From contig NZ_CP019239.1 in assembly GCF_001955715.1 (NCBI RefSeq), positions 3,596,001 to 3,660,000 of the forward strand: a stretch of DNA of 64,000 nt. Reading direction: 5' to 3'. The translations under genes were made by a program, and so were the position numbers. This document shows, one piece after another, positions 47,033 to 56,345 of the stretch; position 1 is the first letter of the stretch, and every line of letters starts with the position of its first letter. The notes under the pieces were generated by a model. It saw only the letters and a list, made by a program, of their open reading frames with translations, was not told where the DNA came from and did no database searches. The stretch comes from Rhodoferax saidenbachensis (GTDB lineage Bacteria > Pseudomonadota > Gammaproteobacteria > Burkholderiales > Burkholderiaceae_C).

Positions 47033-48133
47033 TTAAAAGTTGTAGCGAATGCCTACGCCCAGAACGCGGGGATCGTCCCCACCCACGGGCGAGTACTTGT
47101 TCTCACCGGCTTCAAAACGGGCCTTGCCGTTGCTGTTGTTGACGATCTGGGTCCAGTAGCCGTACAGCGTGACCGTCTTGTCCAGAGCGTAGTCCACGCC
47201 GAGAGCCACCATGGTGTAGTCGTCCGCCGCACCACTCTGGGTTTCGGTCGAAGCACCGTAGGTCCCCTTGTAGGTGAGATCGCCGACCTTGTACGTAGTG
47301 GCCACAACCCAGTTGTTGTTCAGGCGCCCAACGGTACCGTTCAGACCGTTGTCAATGGTGCTGAGCGCCAGGCCCGCCGTGAAATCACCCCACTTGCCCC
47401 CCACTGTCAGTTTGCGGGCAGAGAGGTTGCCAAAAGGTGCGGTGCCAGCGGTCACCGGGTTGGTTGCGTTTTCCTTGTTCTCAAACGCCAAGCCAGCATT
47501 CCATGTGCCGTCATCGTATTCAACCGAAGTGCCCCACACAGGCGCGCGGGTGGTGACGGCGGCAGCAGGTTCATCCAGTCCGTAAGCAGCCTTGACCACC
47601 ACGTTCGAGAACTTGGGGCTCGTGTAGTGCACCACATTGGTCTGGCGGGTGTGAATATTGGCGAACTGCGAAGCAGTGGCGACGCTGTTCTTGGTGCCCT
47701 TGCCGTTCACCACCACTTCGAGCGCGTCTGCGCTGCCGTACATGGGGCCTGCGGTCCCCTGCAAGTCTTTCAGCGGCATGTCGTAGGTACCCATCAGAAA
47801 ACGCCCCCAGGAGTCTGCCTTCAGGCCCACAAAACTGTTGCGGCTGGCAAAGGCCTTGCTGTTGGCGGTATCGTCCGCGGCGATGGAAGTTTCCACCTGG
47901 AAAATGCCGGTCAGATCACCCTTGAGGCGCTTCTCGCCCTTGATGCCCAGACGGGAACCATAGCTCTGCGAAAGATTGCGAACCAGTTTGCCGTCATCGT
48001 TGTTTTCAACGCCCATATCGATGCGTCCGTACCAGGTGAATTCGGGCGCCGCTTGGGCCATGGCATGGCCGCTGGCCATGACGATACCGAGACAAGCCAA
48101 GCGTGAAACGAGCTTGCTTTTCTTGAATTGCAT
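47033..48133 (-). CDS. General porin (Gram-negative 16-stranded, Burkholderiales type)
   Basis: Outer-membrane diffusion channel. 366 residues from ATG 48133 with AGGAA upstream. Signal peptide 1-27 (SRLACLGIVMASGHAMAQA, cleavage AMA-QA); mature start APEFTWYGRIDMGVENND; SYGSRLGIKGEKRLKGDLTG and FASRNSFVGLKADSWGRFLM are the usual L2/L3-region signatures; ends VLGVGIRYNF with the C-terminal Phe needed by the BAM machinery. Monocistronic. Confidence 0.95.
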   Translation of the reverse strand: MQFKKSKLVSRLACLGIVMASGHAMAQAAPEFTWYGRIDMGVENNDDGKLVRNLSQSYGSRLGIKGEKRLKGDLTGIFQVETSIAADDTANSKAFASRNSFVGLKADSWGRFLMGTYDMPLKDLQGTAGPMYGSADALEVVVNGKGTKNSVATASQFANIHTRQTNVVHYTSPKFSNVVVKAAYGLDEPAAAVTTRAPVWGTSVEYDDGTWNAGLAFENKENATNPVTAGTAPFGNLSARKLTVGGKWGDFTAGLALSTIDNGLNGTVGRLNNNWVVATTYKVGDLTYKGTYGASTETQSGAADDYTMVALGVDYALDKTVTLYGYWTQIVNNSNGKARFEAGENKYSPVGGDDPRVLGVGIRYNF

Positions 48134-48483
48134 ATTGATTCCTAATTGCCTGTTGTAGAGAATTTCGCACCACATGTTGCGAAGACCCGAAGCGTAGAAA
48201 CCATGCGTGACACTTTGATTGCGCACACCGAAGCCCTTGCGATGTGCGGGGCTGCACCACCCCGTCATAGGCAGGTCATGGAACGCCGTTATTCGTGGGC
48301 GCGTGCGCTACATCAGAGCGGTTATGTCAAAGAGTTTCTGGATGCCGACATACCGCTTCCGAGCCCGGCCAAGACACCGTGCTACGGTGTCTGCTCAACA
48401 AAACGCTGGACGTATTTCCCCACGCCGACGTGGCAAAAAAAGAGCGCCCTGCAGACGCTCTTGAACCGCTACCGCCAAGACCT
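48134..48483. other. 350-base intergenic stretch between porin and LysE genes
   Basis: Contains the porin leader (AT-rich near 48134-48180) and, at its right end, the LysE terminator. Open frames exist in several directions but none has a family, a Shine-Dalgarno or consistent codon use. I see no RNA gene here. Confidence 0.5.
48435..48463 (-). terminator. Intrinsic terminator after the LysE-family gene
   Basis: Minus strand AAGAGCG-TCTGCAGGG-CGCTCTT then TTTTT, about 20 nt after the stop of the LysE gene. Confidence 0.85.
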
Positions 48484-49113
48484 TCAGGCTGCGCGTTTGA
48501 AGAACGCCAGCAAGGTGCCTGCTGCGACGAAGAGGCCGCCAAACACGCGGTTCATGGCGCGCAGGTGTGACTCGGACTTGAGCGCGCGCAGCACACGCGC
48601 CGCCAGTGCGGTGTAGCCACCCATCACGACCAGATCGGTAAAGCCCAGCGTGGCACCGATAACGAGATACTGCGGTGCCAGCGGTGCGGATAGGTCCAGG
48701 AATTGCGGCACCACGGCCAACAGAAACACCGTGCCCTTGGGATTAACCGCGTTGATCATCCAGGCACGCAGGACCATGGTGCGCACGCTGACCTGGCTGC
48801 CCTCTTCGGTCTGCGCCGCCATGGGCACGGCGGGCGCGCGCCACTGTGCAATACCCAGCCAGACCAGGTAAGCCACGCCTAACCACTTGATCACCAAAAA
48901 CGCCGTGCCGGAGGCCGCGACCACCGCACCCAGCCCCACTCCCACCACGAGAATCTGCGTCCAGATGCCCAGCACCAGCCCGATGGTGGTGATGTAGCCG
49001 CGCTTGAAGCCGTGGTTCAAGCCCGCACTCATGGCTGCAACCGCACCAGCGCCGGGTGAAATGCTGATAGCCCAGGAAGCAGCAAAGAAGGCGAGCCAGG
49101 TAGAGAGTTCCAT
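48484..49113 (-). CDS. LysE/RhtB-family amino-acid exporter
   Basis: 209 residues, six predicted membrane helices. LAFFAASWAISISPGAGAVA near the N-terminus is the family motif (SPGP type), with GFKRGYITTIGLVLGIWTQI and NPKGTVFLLAVVPQFLD also typical. Start ATG 49113 is preferred; an upstream in-frame extension has no family match. Exported substrate unknown. Followed by an intrinsic terminator. Confidence 0.92.
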   Translation of the reverse strand: MELSTWLAFFAASWAISISPGAGAVAAMSAGLNHGFKRGYITTIGLVLGIWTQILVVGVGLGAVVAASGTAFLVIKWLGVAYLVWLGIAQWRAPAVPMAAQTEEGSQVSVRTMVLRAWMINAVNPKGTVFLLAVVPQFLDLSAPLAPQYLVIGATLGFTDLVVMGGYTALAARVLRALKSESHLRAMNRVFGGLFVAAGTLLAFFKRAA

Positions 49114-49224
49114 GAAAGTGTGCGCGTAGTGGATAGATAGTGGGGCCAAGCGTGCCCCAAAAACAAAACCCCTTTGCGCCAATGACACAAAGGGGTTGAA
49201 GGCGCAGCCGCGAGGCCGCGCCGG

Positions 49225-50103
49225 TCAGGTATTGGATGCCGTCTGCAGCGCAGCAATACGCTCTTCGATCGGCGGGTGGGTCGAGAACAACTGGCCGATG
49301 CCACCGGCAATACCCATGGCCGCCACGCTCTTGGGCAACTCACCGGGCGTCATGCCACCCAGACGCGCCAGCGCGTTGATCATGGGTTGTTTGCGGCCCA
49401 TCAGTTGGGCGGCGCCTGCGTCGGCACGGAACTCGCGCTGGCGCGAGAACCAGGCCACCACGATGGCGGCAGCAAAACCGAGCACGATGTCCAGTACGAT
49501 GGTGCTGATGTAATAGCCGATACCGGGGCCGGAGCTGCGGTCATCACCCTTACGCAGGAAGCTGTCCACCGCGTAGCCGATCACACGGCTCAGGAACACC
49601 ACAAAGGTGTTCATCACGCCCTGGATCAACGTCATGGTGACCATGTCGCCATTCGCCACGTGGGCGATTTCGTGGCCGATCACGGCCTCGATTTCTTCGC
49701 GGGTCATGCCTTGCAACAGGCCTGTGGACACCGCCACCAAAGCGGAGTTCTTGAACGCACCCGTAGCAAAGGCGTTAGGTGCGCCGTCAAAAATGCCGAC
49801 TTCGGGCATGCCGATGCCGGCCTTGTCAGCGAACTTGCGCACGGTTTCCACAATCCAGGCTTCGTCCACGTTTTGTGGTTGCTCGATCACGCGCACACCC
49901 GAGGTCCACTTGGCCATGGGCTTGCTGATCAGCAGGGAGATGATGGCGCCACCAAACCCCATGACCAGGGCGAAGCCCAGCAGGGAGACCAGGTTCAGGC
50001 CATTGGAGGTGAGAAAACGGTTGACCCCGAGCAGGCTGGCCACAATGCCCAGCACGGCTACGACCATTACGTTGGTCAGGACAAACAGAAGAATGCGTTT
50101 CAT
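49225..50103 (-). CDS. htpX: Membrane zinc metalloprotease HtpX
   Basis: Inner-membrane M48 protease in quality control of membrane proteins. 292 residues from ATG 50103. Two N-terminal helices (about 4-25 and 37-58), zinc motif HEIAH at 144-148 ([14 protein letters not shown]), two further helices around 160 and 200, and the third ligand region [18 protein letters not shown] pair of CTTGAAA motifs upstream suggests heat-shock control. Confidence 0.96.
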   Translation of the reverse strand: MKRILLFVLTNVMVVAVLGIVASLLGVNRFLTSNGLNLVSLLGFALVMGFGGAIISLLISKPMAKWTSGVRVIEQPQNVDEAWIVETVRKFADKAGIGMPEVGIFDGAPNAFATGAFKNSALVAVSTGLLQGMTREEIEAVIGHEIAHVANGDMVTMTLIQGVMNTFVVFLSRVIGYAVDSFLRKGDDRSSGPGIGYYISTIVLDIVLGFAAAIVVAWFSRQREFRADAGAAQLMGRKQPMINALARLGGMTPGELPKSVAAMGIAGGIGQLFSTHPPIEERIAALQTASNT

Positions 50104-50139
50104 GGTTTCTTTCAAAAACGACGGGTAACAAAAGTCGTT

Positions 50140-50200
50140 GCCGGGAATGGTAAGGGCGCTTTCACGGATTTCAAGGTTTTCGGGGCAAATTGGCCCCGGA
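50140..50200 (-). promoter_or_regulatory. htpX: Candidate heat-shock (sigma-32-like) promoter region of htpX
   Basis: Minus strand shows CTTGAAA twice (ending near 50169 and near 50204), the -35 core of sigma-32 promoters, with CCCC or CTTACCATT segments 14-16 nt downstream. A GGGGC-CAATTT-GCCCC hairpin lies between them. htpX is a heat-shock gene in E. coli. The -10 matches are weak. Confidence 0.3.
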
Positions 50201-50249
50201 TTTTCAAGGCATTTAGGGCCTGGTCTGTCACCCGCATGTGGCGCAGGGC

Positions 50250-50981
50250 TCAGATGCGCGGCGGGCGAAACACACTGGTATCGGCATAAAAATCCGGCGC
50301 GGCATTGGCGACCCACCAGCCAGGAACGCCCAGCACCGGCAAATGTACAAACGGCTTGCCTGCCAGCTTCTCGGCACTGATGTCCTGCGCCATCCAGTCA
50401 TCCAGATTTGCTACTGAATTGATAGCTTCTTGCGCACGGTAGACGTGGGCTGTGATCGCTTTTCGTGGAGAAACCAGCTTCTCCAAAAGCGCGTGGCCAA
50501 AGAGCACCAGGTGCGCCTCGTCCCACAACGGGCGCAGATTGCCAAACACTGCGCCCCAGTCTTTGGCCGCCAGCGCGTCCCACAACGCGTCGGGTGCCTG
50601 CAAAAAGGCTGCATTCTCGTCAAACACCGTCAGCGCATCCCGTGCAGGCCCGCGCACGGGCTGTATGCCGGTCTGCGCAATCTGCGCGGCCTGCAGTTGG
50701 TTGAGTTTTGTCTTGGTGGCCGGGAAGTGCAGCCAACACAGACCGTTGAAAAAATCATGCAGGCCGTCACGTGTGGGCACCTGCTGCGTATCGAAGATGA
50801 ACTGTTCGTAGGCCACGCCTGTGGGCAAGGCGGATTGCGGCACAAAGCGCACGGGGCTTACACCCGTGTTGAGTGCTTCAGCACAACTCTGCCCTGCATC
50901 TACATGACTGGCCAACTGGGCCCCTTGCGCCCTGTAGGGCGCCAGCCAGGGCGCAGACCAGTCAATGGCCTTTATGTCCAT
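50250..50981 (-). CDS. DUF3025 family protein
   Basis: 243 residues, cytoplasmic. The DUF3025 hallmark [20 protein letters not shown] is at about 73-92, with [17 protein letters not shown] and [20 protein letters not shown] later. Function unknown. Transcribed after pyrC, from which it is separated by a perfect 24-bp-arm palindrome. A copy of the ~57-bp repeat, antisense to the gene, encodes [19 protein letters not shown]. Confidence 0.9.
   Translation of the reverse strand: MDIKAIDWSAPWLAPYRAQGAQLASHVDAGQSCAEALNTGVSPVRFVPQSALPTGVAYEQFIFDTQQVPTRDGLHDFFNGLCWLHFPATKTKLNQLQAAQIAQTGIQPVRGPARDALTVFDENAAFLQAPDALWDALAAKDWGAVFGNLRPLWDEAHLVLFGHALLEKLVSPRKAITAHVYRAQEAINSVANLDDWMAQDISAEKLAGKPFVHLPVLGVPGWWVANAAPDFYADTSVFRPPRI
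50407..50463 (+). repeat. ~57-bp dispersed repeat, copy 8 (inside the DUF3025 gene)
   Basis: Plus-strand reading shows TTTGCTACTGAATTGATAGC, TTCTTGCGCACGG and GTGGGCTGTGATCGCTTTT; the 3' third is diverged. Antisense to the gene, read as [19 protein letters not shown], the same frame as the dapF copy. Confidence 0.65.
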
Positions 50982-50990
50982 TGCTAAATA

Positions 50991-51040
50991 CCGTTCGCCC
51001 TGAGCTTGTCGAAGCCCTTCGACAAGCTCAGGGCGAACGG
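50991..51040. repeat. Perfect inverted repeat, 24-bp arms (REP-like element)
   Basis: CCGTTCGCCCTGAGCTTGTC plus GAAG, 2-nt centre CC, then the exact reverse complement. This palindrome, with TTCGACAAGCTCAGG, resembles a repetitive element I have seen in many proteobacterial genomes. It sits between pyrC and the DUF3025 gene and could fold in RNA as a long hairpin or terminator-like block. Confidence 0.9.
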
Positions 51041-51062
51041 GAGTGCCATGCGCTAAAACGCA

Positions 51063-52097
51063 TCAACCCACCAAACGCCACTGCAAGGGTTCACCACCGG
51101 CCAGGGGTTTGAGGTTGGCTTCGCCAAAGGCGTAGCTCTCGGGCGGCGTCCAGGCTTCGCGTTTGAGTGTGATGCTGCCAGCGTTGCGCGGCAGGCCGTA
51201 GAAATCGGCACCATGAAAGCTGGCAAAACCTTCCAGCTTGTCGAGTGCACCCGCGGTGTCAAAGGCCTGCGCATACAGCTCCATCGCCGCGTGTGCGGTG
51301 TAACAACCGGCGCAGCCGCTGGCGTGTTCTTTCAGGTGTGCAGCGTGTGGTGCGCTGTCGGTGCCCAGGAAAAATTTGGGCGACCCGCTGGTTGCCGCTT
51401 GCACCAGCGCCTGGCGGTGTGTCTCGCGTTTCAACACGGGCAGGCAATAGTAGTGCGGGCGGATGCCGCCGGTGAAGATGGCGTTGCGGTTGTAGAGCAG
51501 GTGGTGGGCGGTGATGGTCGCACCCGTGAACCGGTCCGACGCCGCCACGTACTGCGCAGCCTCTTTCGTCGTGATGTGCTCGAAGACGATCTTCAGTTCC
51601 GGGAAGTCCTTGCGCAGCGGAATGATCTGGGTATCGATGAACACGGCTTCGCGGTCGAACAGGTCAATGTCGCTGCTGGTCACTTCGCCGTGCACCAGCA
51701 GCAGCAGGCCGGCCTTTTGCATGGCTTCCAGCGTCTTGTAGGTCTTGCGCAAGTCGGTCACACCTGCGTCGCTATTGGTCGTGGCGCCAGCGGGGTAGAG
51801 TTTGGCGGCCACCACACCAGCGTCTTTGGCGCGTGCGACCTCGTCAGCGGGCAAGTTGTCGGTGAGGTACAGCGTCATCAACGGCTCAAAGGCCACACCG
51901 GCAGGCACGGCCGCCTGGATGCGGGCCTTGTAGGCCAGTGCCTGCGCCGCAGTGGTCACCGGCGGCTTCAGGTTGGGCATGATGATGGCGCGGCCAAACT
52001 GGGCGGCGGTGTGGGGCACTACGGTGTGCAGGGCGTCGCCGTCGCGCACATGCAGGTGCCAGTCGTCAGGGCGGGTCAGGGTGATGGAAGAGGTCAT
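51063..52097 (-). CDS. pyrC: Dihydroorotase
   Basis: Third step of pyrimidine synthesis: carbamoyl-aspartate to dihydroorotate. 344 residues, class II (PyrC) length. Metal motif [23 protein letters not shown], carboxylated-lysine region [50 protein letters not shown] and the catalytic-Asp segment [16 protein letters not shown]. All expected metal ligands are visible. Confidence 0.97.
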   Translation of the reverse strand: MTSSITLTRPDDWHLHVRDGDALHTVVPHTAAQFGRAIIMPNLKPPVTTAAQALAYKARIQAAVPAGVAFEPLMTLYLTDNLPADEVARAKDAGVVAAKLYPAGATTNSDAGVTDLRKTYKTLEAMQKAGLLLLVHGEVTSSDIDLFDREAVFIDTQIIPLRKDFPELKIVFEHITTKEAAQYVAASDRFTGATITAHHLLYNRNAIFTGGIRPHYYCLPVLKRETHRQALVQAATSGSPKFFLGTDSAPHAAHLKEHASGCAGCYTAHAAMELYAQAFDTAGALDKLEGFASFHGADFYGLPRNAGSITLKREAWTPPESYAFGEANLKPLAGGEPLQWRLVG

Positions 52098-52138
52098 ACC
52101 CGCTATTGTCCCAAATCACGGCCCCGCCTCAGGCCAGC

Positions 52139-53041
52139 TTAAAACGGCACAAAGTCCGACGGGTATTTCCAGAAGTCCTTGAGCAGGTAACTCACGGGCA
52201 TGTTCAGCGATGTGCCCTTGGGCGGAATCGGTTGCAGGAACCATTTTTCATAAATCGGATTGATGTCGCGGCTCAGGATCAGCCGGCGCATCTCTTCGTC
52301 CACGACCTTCTTGAACTCAGGATCATCCTTGGGCAGCATGATGGCCAGGGGCTCGGTGGTCAAAAACTTGCCCACCACCTTGAGGGCGGCCGGGTTCTTG
52401 CGGCTCGCTGCCAGGCCGTAGAGCAACACGTCGTCCATGATGAAGGCGTCGGCCTCACCGCTCTCCACCATGTCCACGCCCTTGGCGTGGTCTGCAGACT
52501 GCAGGATGGTGACGTTCAGCAGCCGTTCCCGGTTGGCCTGCTCGGCAGCCTTGAGGGGCGTGGTGTCTTTGGTAGACACCAGTTTTTTGTTGCTCAGGTC
52601 TTCAATCCGTACGACGGGGCTTTCTGCGCGCACCAGCAGGCGTGCGCCGGTGATGAAATGCGGAATGGTGAAGGCCACTTTGGCGCGGCGTTCCTGGTTG
52701 TTGGTGGTGGAGCCACACTCCAGATCGGCCTTGCCCTGTTCAATGGTGGCGATGCGGTTGGCCGAGGTGACCATCAGGAACTCCACCGCCATGTTCTTGG
52801 CACCGGTTTTCTTGCGCACCGCGTCAGCAATCTTCAGGCACAGGTCGATGGCGTAACCCACCGGCTGTTTGTTGCCGTCTAGGTAGGAGAACGGAATGGA
52901 CGACTCGCGGTGCGCGATGACCAGCTTGCCACCGCTGGCAATCCGCTCCAGGATGGGGGTTGCGCCGGCTGCGGTCGACACTCCCGCTACAGCGACCAGA
53001 CAGACCAGCGCGGCCTGTGAAATTTTCTTTGAAATATGCAT
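52139..53041 (-). CDS. Periplasmic amino-acid-binding protein (GltI-like, ABC transporter)
   Basis: 300 residues with a Sec signal peptide (KKISQAALVCLVAVAGVSTA, cleavage near AGA). SBP_bac_3 fold: GKLVIAHRESSIPFSYLDGN, PVGYAIDLCLKIADAVRKKT, ECGSTTNNQERRAKVAFTIP, GEADAFIMDDVLLYGLAAS, ending YEKWFLQPIPPKGTSLNMPV. Closest in style to glutamate/aspartate-binding GltI. No permease or ATPase genes adjoin it, so it is an orphan component here. Confidence 0.92.
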   Translation of the reverse strand: MHISKKISQAALVCLVAVAGVSTAAGATPILERIASGGKLVIAHRESSIPFSYLDGNKQPVGYAIDLCLKIADAVRKKTGAKNMAVEFLMVTSANRIATIEQGKADLECGSTTNNQERRAKVAFTIPHFITGARLLVRAESPVVRIEDLSNKKLVSTKDTTPLKAAEQANRERLLNVTILQSADHAKGVDMVESGEADAFIMDDVLLYGLAASRKNPAALKVVGKFLTTEPLAIMLPKDDPEFKKVVDEEMRRLILSRDINPIYEKWFLQPIPPKGTSLNMPVSYLLKDFWKYPSDFVPF

Positions 53042-53112
53042 GTTTAAAGACCCAACGAACTTTCGATTCTCACATTTACGCAAAACCCGTGCCTTGAGCG
53101 CCTGCTGACGAT

Positions 53113-54060
53113 CTATGCGGTCTTGCTTTGTGTCTGCAGATACGCCCACAGCGCCTGCGCGGCACTTTTGGGCGCTTTGCCACTGTAGGCTTCCTTGCCC
53201 AGCGGCTTTTCGCGGTAGGCCCGCATGTCCATGGTGATTTGCATGCCCGACATACCCGCCGGGGCAGCGCTCACCAGCTTTTTGGCACGCAACTCCTTGC
53301 GGATGGCGCTTTGCGGCAAAAAGGCAATGCCGTGCCCTTCCATCGCCATGGCCTTCAGACCTTCGGCCATATCGGTCTCATACACCCGGTCCAGGTGCAT
53401 GGCCACACCCGATTGCTTCAAGATCAATTCAGCCACCTGACCCAGGTAAGCGCCCGGCGCATAACCCAGGTACGGCAGAGGCTGCTCCAGGCGCCCCGGC
53501 AGACGAAACAGCGGTTCGCCATTGGCATCGGCGCGTGCATACGGCGCAATCACCTCTTCACCCAGACTCACCATCTCGTAACGGTCCGCGTCCAGCTGGA
53601 ACGGCTGGGCGCTGTGGTGGTAAGCGATCAGCAAGTCACAACTGCCCTCCACCAGGCGCATCACGGCGTCATGCACGTTGAGCGCAATCAGGCGGCTCTT
53701 GATGGGGCCAAAGTTCTCGCGCAGGCTGCTGACCCAGGCCGGAAAGAAGGTGAAGGCCAGCGTATGCGGCACCGCGAATTCAATGAAATCCTGCCCCGCC
53801 GCGGTGTGGCCGCGCAGCATGGCGCGTGTGCTTTGCAGCGACTGCAGCATCTCCAGCGACTGGCCGTACAGGGTCTCGCCCGCAGGTGTCAGACGCGTGG
53901 GGTAGGAGCTGCGGTCCACCAGATCGGTACCAGCCCACGCCTCCAGCGACTGGATACGCCGCGAGAAGGCAGGTTGCGTGACATGGCGCAGTTGCGCGGA
54001 GCGGCTGAAACTGCGGGTTTCCGCCAGACTGACGAAGTCTTCAAGCCATTTGGTTTCCAT
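53113..54060 (-). CDS. LysR-family transcriptional regulator (HypT/YjiE-like)
   Basis: 315 residues from ATG 54060, beginning METKWLEDFVSLAETRSFSR, then SAQLRHVTQPAFSRRIQSLE, the LysR helix-turn-helix. The start and the C-terminal LKAMAMEGHGIAFLPQSAIR resemble the E. coli hypochlorite sensor HypT, but sensing by Met oxidation cannot be inferred from the sequence alone. Divergent from a GGDEF/EAL gene (109-bp gap); the gene next downstream is a GltI-like binding protein. Confidence 0.9.
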   Translation of the reverse strand: METKWLEDFVSLAETRSFSRSAQLRHVTQPAFSRRIQSLEAWAGTDLVDRSSYPTRLTPAGETLYGQSLEMLQSLQSTRAMLRGHTAAGQDFIEFAVPHTLAFTFFPAWVSSLRENFGPIKSRLIALNVHDAVMRLVEGSCDLLIAYHHSAQPFQLDADRYEMVSLGEEVIAPYARADANGEPLFRLPGRLEQPLPYLGYAPGAYLGQVAELILKQSGVAMHLDRVYETDMAEGLKAMAMEGHGIAFLPQSAIRKELRAKKLVSAAPAGMSGMQITMDMRAYREKPLGKEAYSGKAPKSAAQALWAYLQTQSKTA

Positions 54061-54168
54061 ACCCGGATTATCCGCGCAGGCTTGGGACTCGACGCCGGGC
54101 ACAGGTTGGGCGTAAACTGGTCGCCACCCCCGCCCCTGTACCTTGCTGAAAGAAGACCAACTGTTGCC

Positions 54169-56277
54169 GTGGCTACTTTCAAGACCTTCCGCCTGACACG
54201 CTATTTTTCGGTGCTGTCTATGGCACTGATTCTGGTCGCCGGTGGGGTGCTGGGTCTGTCGGCACGCCACCAGGCCACGCAGCAAGTCAACAAGATGGCC
54301 GAGGGGCACAACGAGGCCATGGGGCAGGTTTTCATCAACCAGCTGTGGCCCGAGTTTTCTGTGCTGCTGGCCGATTCCACCGGGCGCTCCGGCGACGCAC
54401 TGCGCGCCGACGCGCGCATGGCCGACCTGCAGGAACGCACCGCCACACTGATGGCGCGCTCCCACATCATCAAGGTCAAGGTCTATAACCGCGACGGGCT
54501 GACGGTGTTCTCTTCCGACCCACGCCAGATCGGTGAAGACAAGCGCGGCAACGCCGGTTTTCAGGCCGCGCTGGCCGGCCGCAGCGCCAGCGAGCTGACA
54601 CACCGCAACCAATTCGACAGCTTCGAGGGCACGCTATCCGACATTGAGGTGGTCTCCAGCTACCTGCCCTTGCCCGCCCCGGACCGTGTGACGGGTGTGC
54701 TGGAGGTCTACCAGGATGTGACACCCGCCATGCACAACCTGGGCCGGGTGCTGCTGGAGGTGGTGGTGTCCGGCTCGCTGGTGATGGTGGTGCTGTACCT
54801 GGTGCAGCTACTGGTGGTGCGCTACGCCCAGGAGGTGCTGCGCAACCAGGAAGAACGCCTGGTGGAGTCCAACCGCGAACTGGACGCACGTGTGGCCGAG
54901 CGCACCGCAGAGCTGGGCACCATCAACGACAAACTGCAGGAAGAGGTAGCCGAGCGCAAGCGTGCCGAAACGCGGCTGGAGCACCTGGCCCACCACGATC
55001 CGCTGACCGGCCTGCCCAACCGCCTGCTGTTCACCGAGCAGTTGCCGCGCAGCGTGGGCAATGCGCAGCGGCACAAACACCAGGTCGGGGTGTTGTTCAT
55101 TGACCTGGACCGTTTCAAGGAAGTCAACGACACCATGGGCCACAGCGCGGGCGATGAGTTGCTGCGCGAAGTGTCTACCCGCCTGAGCCAACATTTGCGC
55201 AGCGGTGATCTGCTGGCCCGCCTGGGCGGTGACGAGTTTGTCTGTGTGCTGGAAAACCTGCAGGCTCCGTTTGAGGCCAGCCAGGTCGCCGAGAAACTGA
55301 TTGCCTGTGTGGCCAGCCCGATGACCCTGCGTGGCCATGAGGTGCGCATTTCTGCCAGCATCGGCATCAGCCTGTACCCGGCCGACGGCACCACGCCCGA
55401 TGACCTGTTGCGCGCGGCCGATACGGCCATGTACCAGGCCAAAAAACACGGCCGCAATACCTACCACTTCTACACGCCAGAGATGACCCAGTCGGCGCGC
55501 GAACGCGCCCAACTGGACCGGCTGCTGCGCCACGCCATCACGAACAACGAGCTCGATGTGCACTACCAGATCAAGATGGCGCTGGGCAGCCAGGCCACGC
55601 CCAGCGGGGCAGAGGCCCTGGTGCGCTGGACCAACCCCGAGCTGGGTGCCGTGCCACCGGCGCGTTTTATCCCAATTGCGGAAGAGTCGGGTTATATCGT
55701 CGAGCTGGGTGAATGGGTGCTGCGCCAGGCCTGCAGCCAACTGGCGCTTTGGCGCGCGCAAGGCGTAGACATTCCGCAAATCTCGGTCAACCTGTCGGTG
55801 CGGCAACTGGAGCGCGCCGACATCCTGGAAACCGTGCGCAGCGCCTTGCAAGAAAACGGCCTGGCACCCGAGATGCTGGAGCTGGAGATCACCGAGTCCG
55901 TCATCATGGACGCGGACGATGCCATCAGCGTGATGAAACAACTCTCGGAACTGGGCGTGCGGCTCGCGGTGGACGACTTTGGGACGGGTTATTCCTCGCT
56001 GTCGTACCTGAAGCTGTTGCCGATCCAGACGCTGAAGATAGACCGGTCGTTTGTCGTGGGTATCGGTGACAACGGCGGCGACGAATCCATCATCCGCGCC
56101 GTGATCGGCATGGCGCAGAGCCTGGGCCTGTCCACCGTGGCCGAGGGGGTGGAGACACTGGCCCAACTGGCATTTCTGCAACAGGCGGGGTGCGAACAGA
56201 TCCAGGGCTACCTGTTTGGCAAGCCGCAACCGGCTGACGTTTTCCTGGAAGGCTGGAACGCCCGGCCCCTCACATAG
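54169..56277 (+). CDS. Membrane GGDEF-EAL protein (diguanylate cyclase/phosphodiesterase)
   Basis: 702 residues from GTG 54169; the frame is open further upstream but that part is antisense to the LysR gene. TM1 at about 10-29, periplasmic region with a Cache-like KVKVYNRDGLTVFSSDPRQI, TM2 at about 200-222, coiled coil (NRELDARVAERTAELGTIND), GGDEF with DPLTGLPNRLLF and intact LGGDEFVCVL, EAL with intact EALVRW, LEITESVIMD, DDFGTGYSSLSYL and VAEGVET. Both catalytic sites look competent, unlike the protein at 36606. Ligand and dominant activity unknown. Confidence 0.92.
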   Translation: MATFKTFRLTRYFSVLSMALILVAGGVLGLSARHQATQQVNKMAEGHNEAMGQVFINQLWPEFSVLLADSTGRSGDALRADARMADLQERTATLMARSHIIKVKVYNRDGLTVFSSDPRQIGEDKRGNAGFQAALAGRSASELTHRNQFDSFEGTLSDIEVVSSYLPLPAPDRVTGVLEVYQDVTPAMHNLGRVLLEVVVSGSLVMVVLYLVQLLVVRYAQEVLRNQEERLVESNRELDARVAERTAELGTINDKLQEEVAERKRAETRLEHLAHHDPLTGLPNRLLFTEQLPRSVGNAQRHKHQVGVLFIDLDRFKEVNDTMGHSAGDELLREVSTRLSQHLRSGDLLARLGGDEFVCVLENLQAPFEASQVAEKLIACVASPMTLRGHEVRISASIGISLYPADGTTPDDLLRAADTAMYQAKKHGRNTYHFYTPEMTQSARERAQLDRLLRHAITNNELDVHYQIKMALGSQATPSGAEALVRWTNPELGAVPPARFIPIAEESGYIVELGEWVLRQACSQLALWRAQGVDIPQISVNLSVRQLERADILETVRSALQENGLAPEMLELEITESVIMDADDAISVMKQLSELGVRLAVDDFGTGYSSLSYLKLLPIQTLKIDRSFVVGIGDNGGDESIIRAVIGMAQSLGLSTVAEGVETLAQLAFLQQAGCEQIQGYLFGKPQPADVFLEGWNARPLT

Positions 56278-56345
56278 GACAGAGGAAGCAGACGCCATAA
56301 AACCGCAGTGACAATCAGCGGAGAAATCACCCGAGGAAAAACACC

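Noticed and set aside
48134-48483. Short frames in the porin-LysE gap as small genes
   Set aside because: None has a ribosome site, family match or consistent codon use; the region is better explained by a leader and a terminator.
53128-54168. Upstream extension of the GGDEF-EAL frame to 1049 codons
   Set aside because: The extra part is antisense to the LysR gene and lacks any domain; the GTG at 54169 starts just before the first membrane helix.
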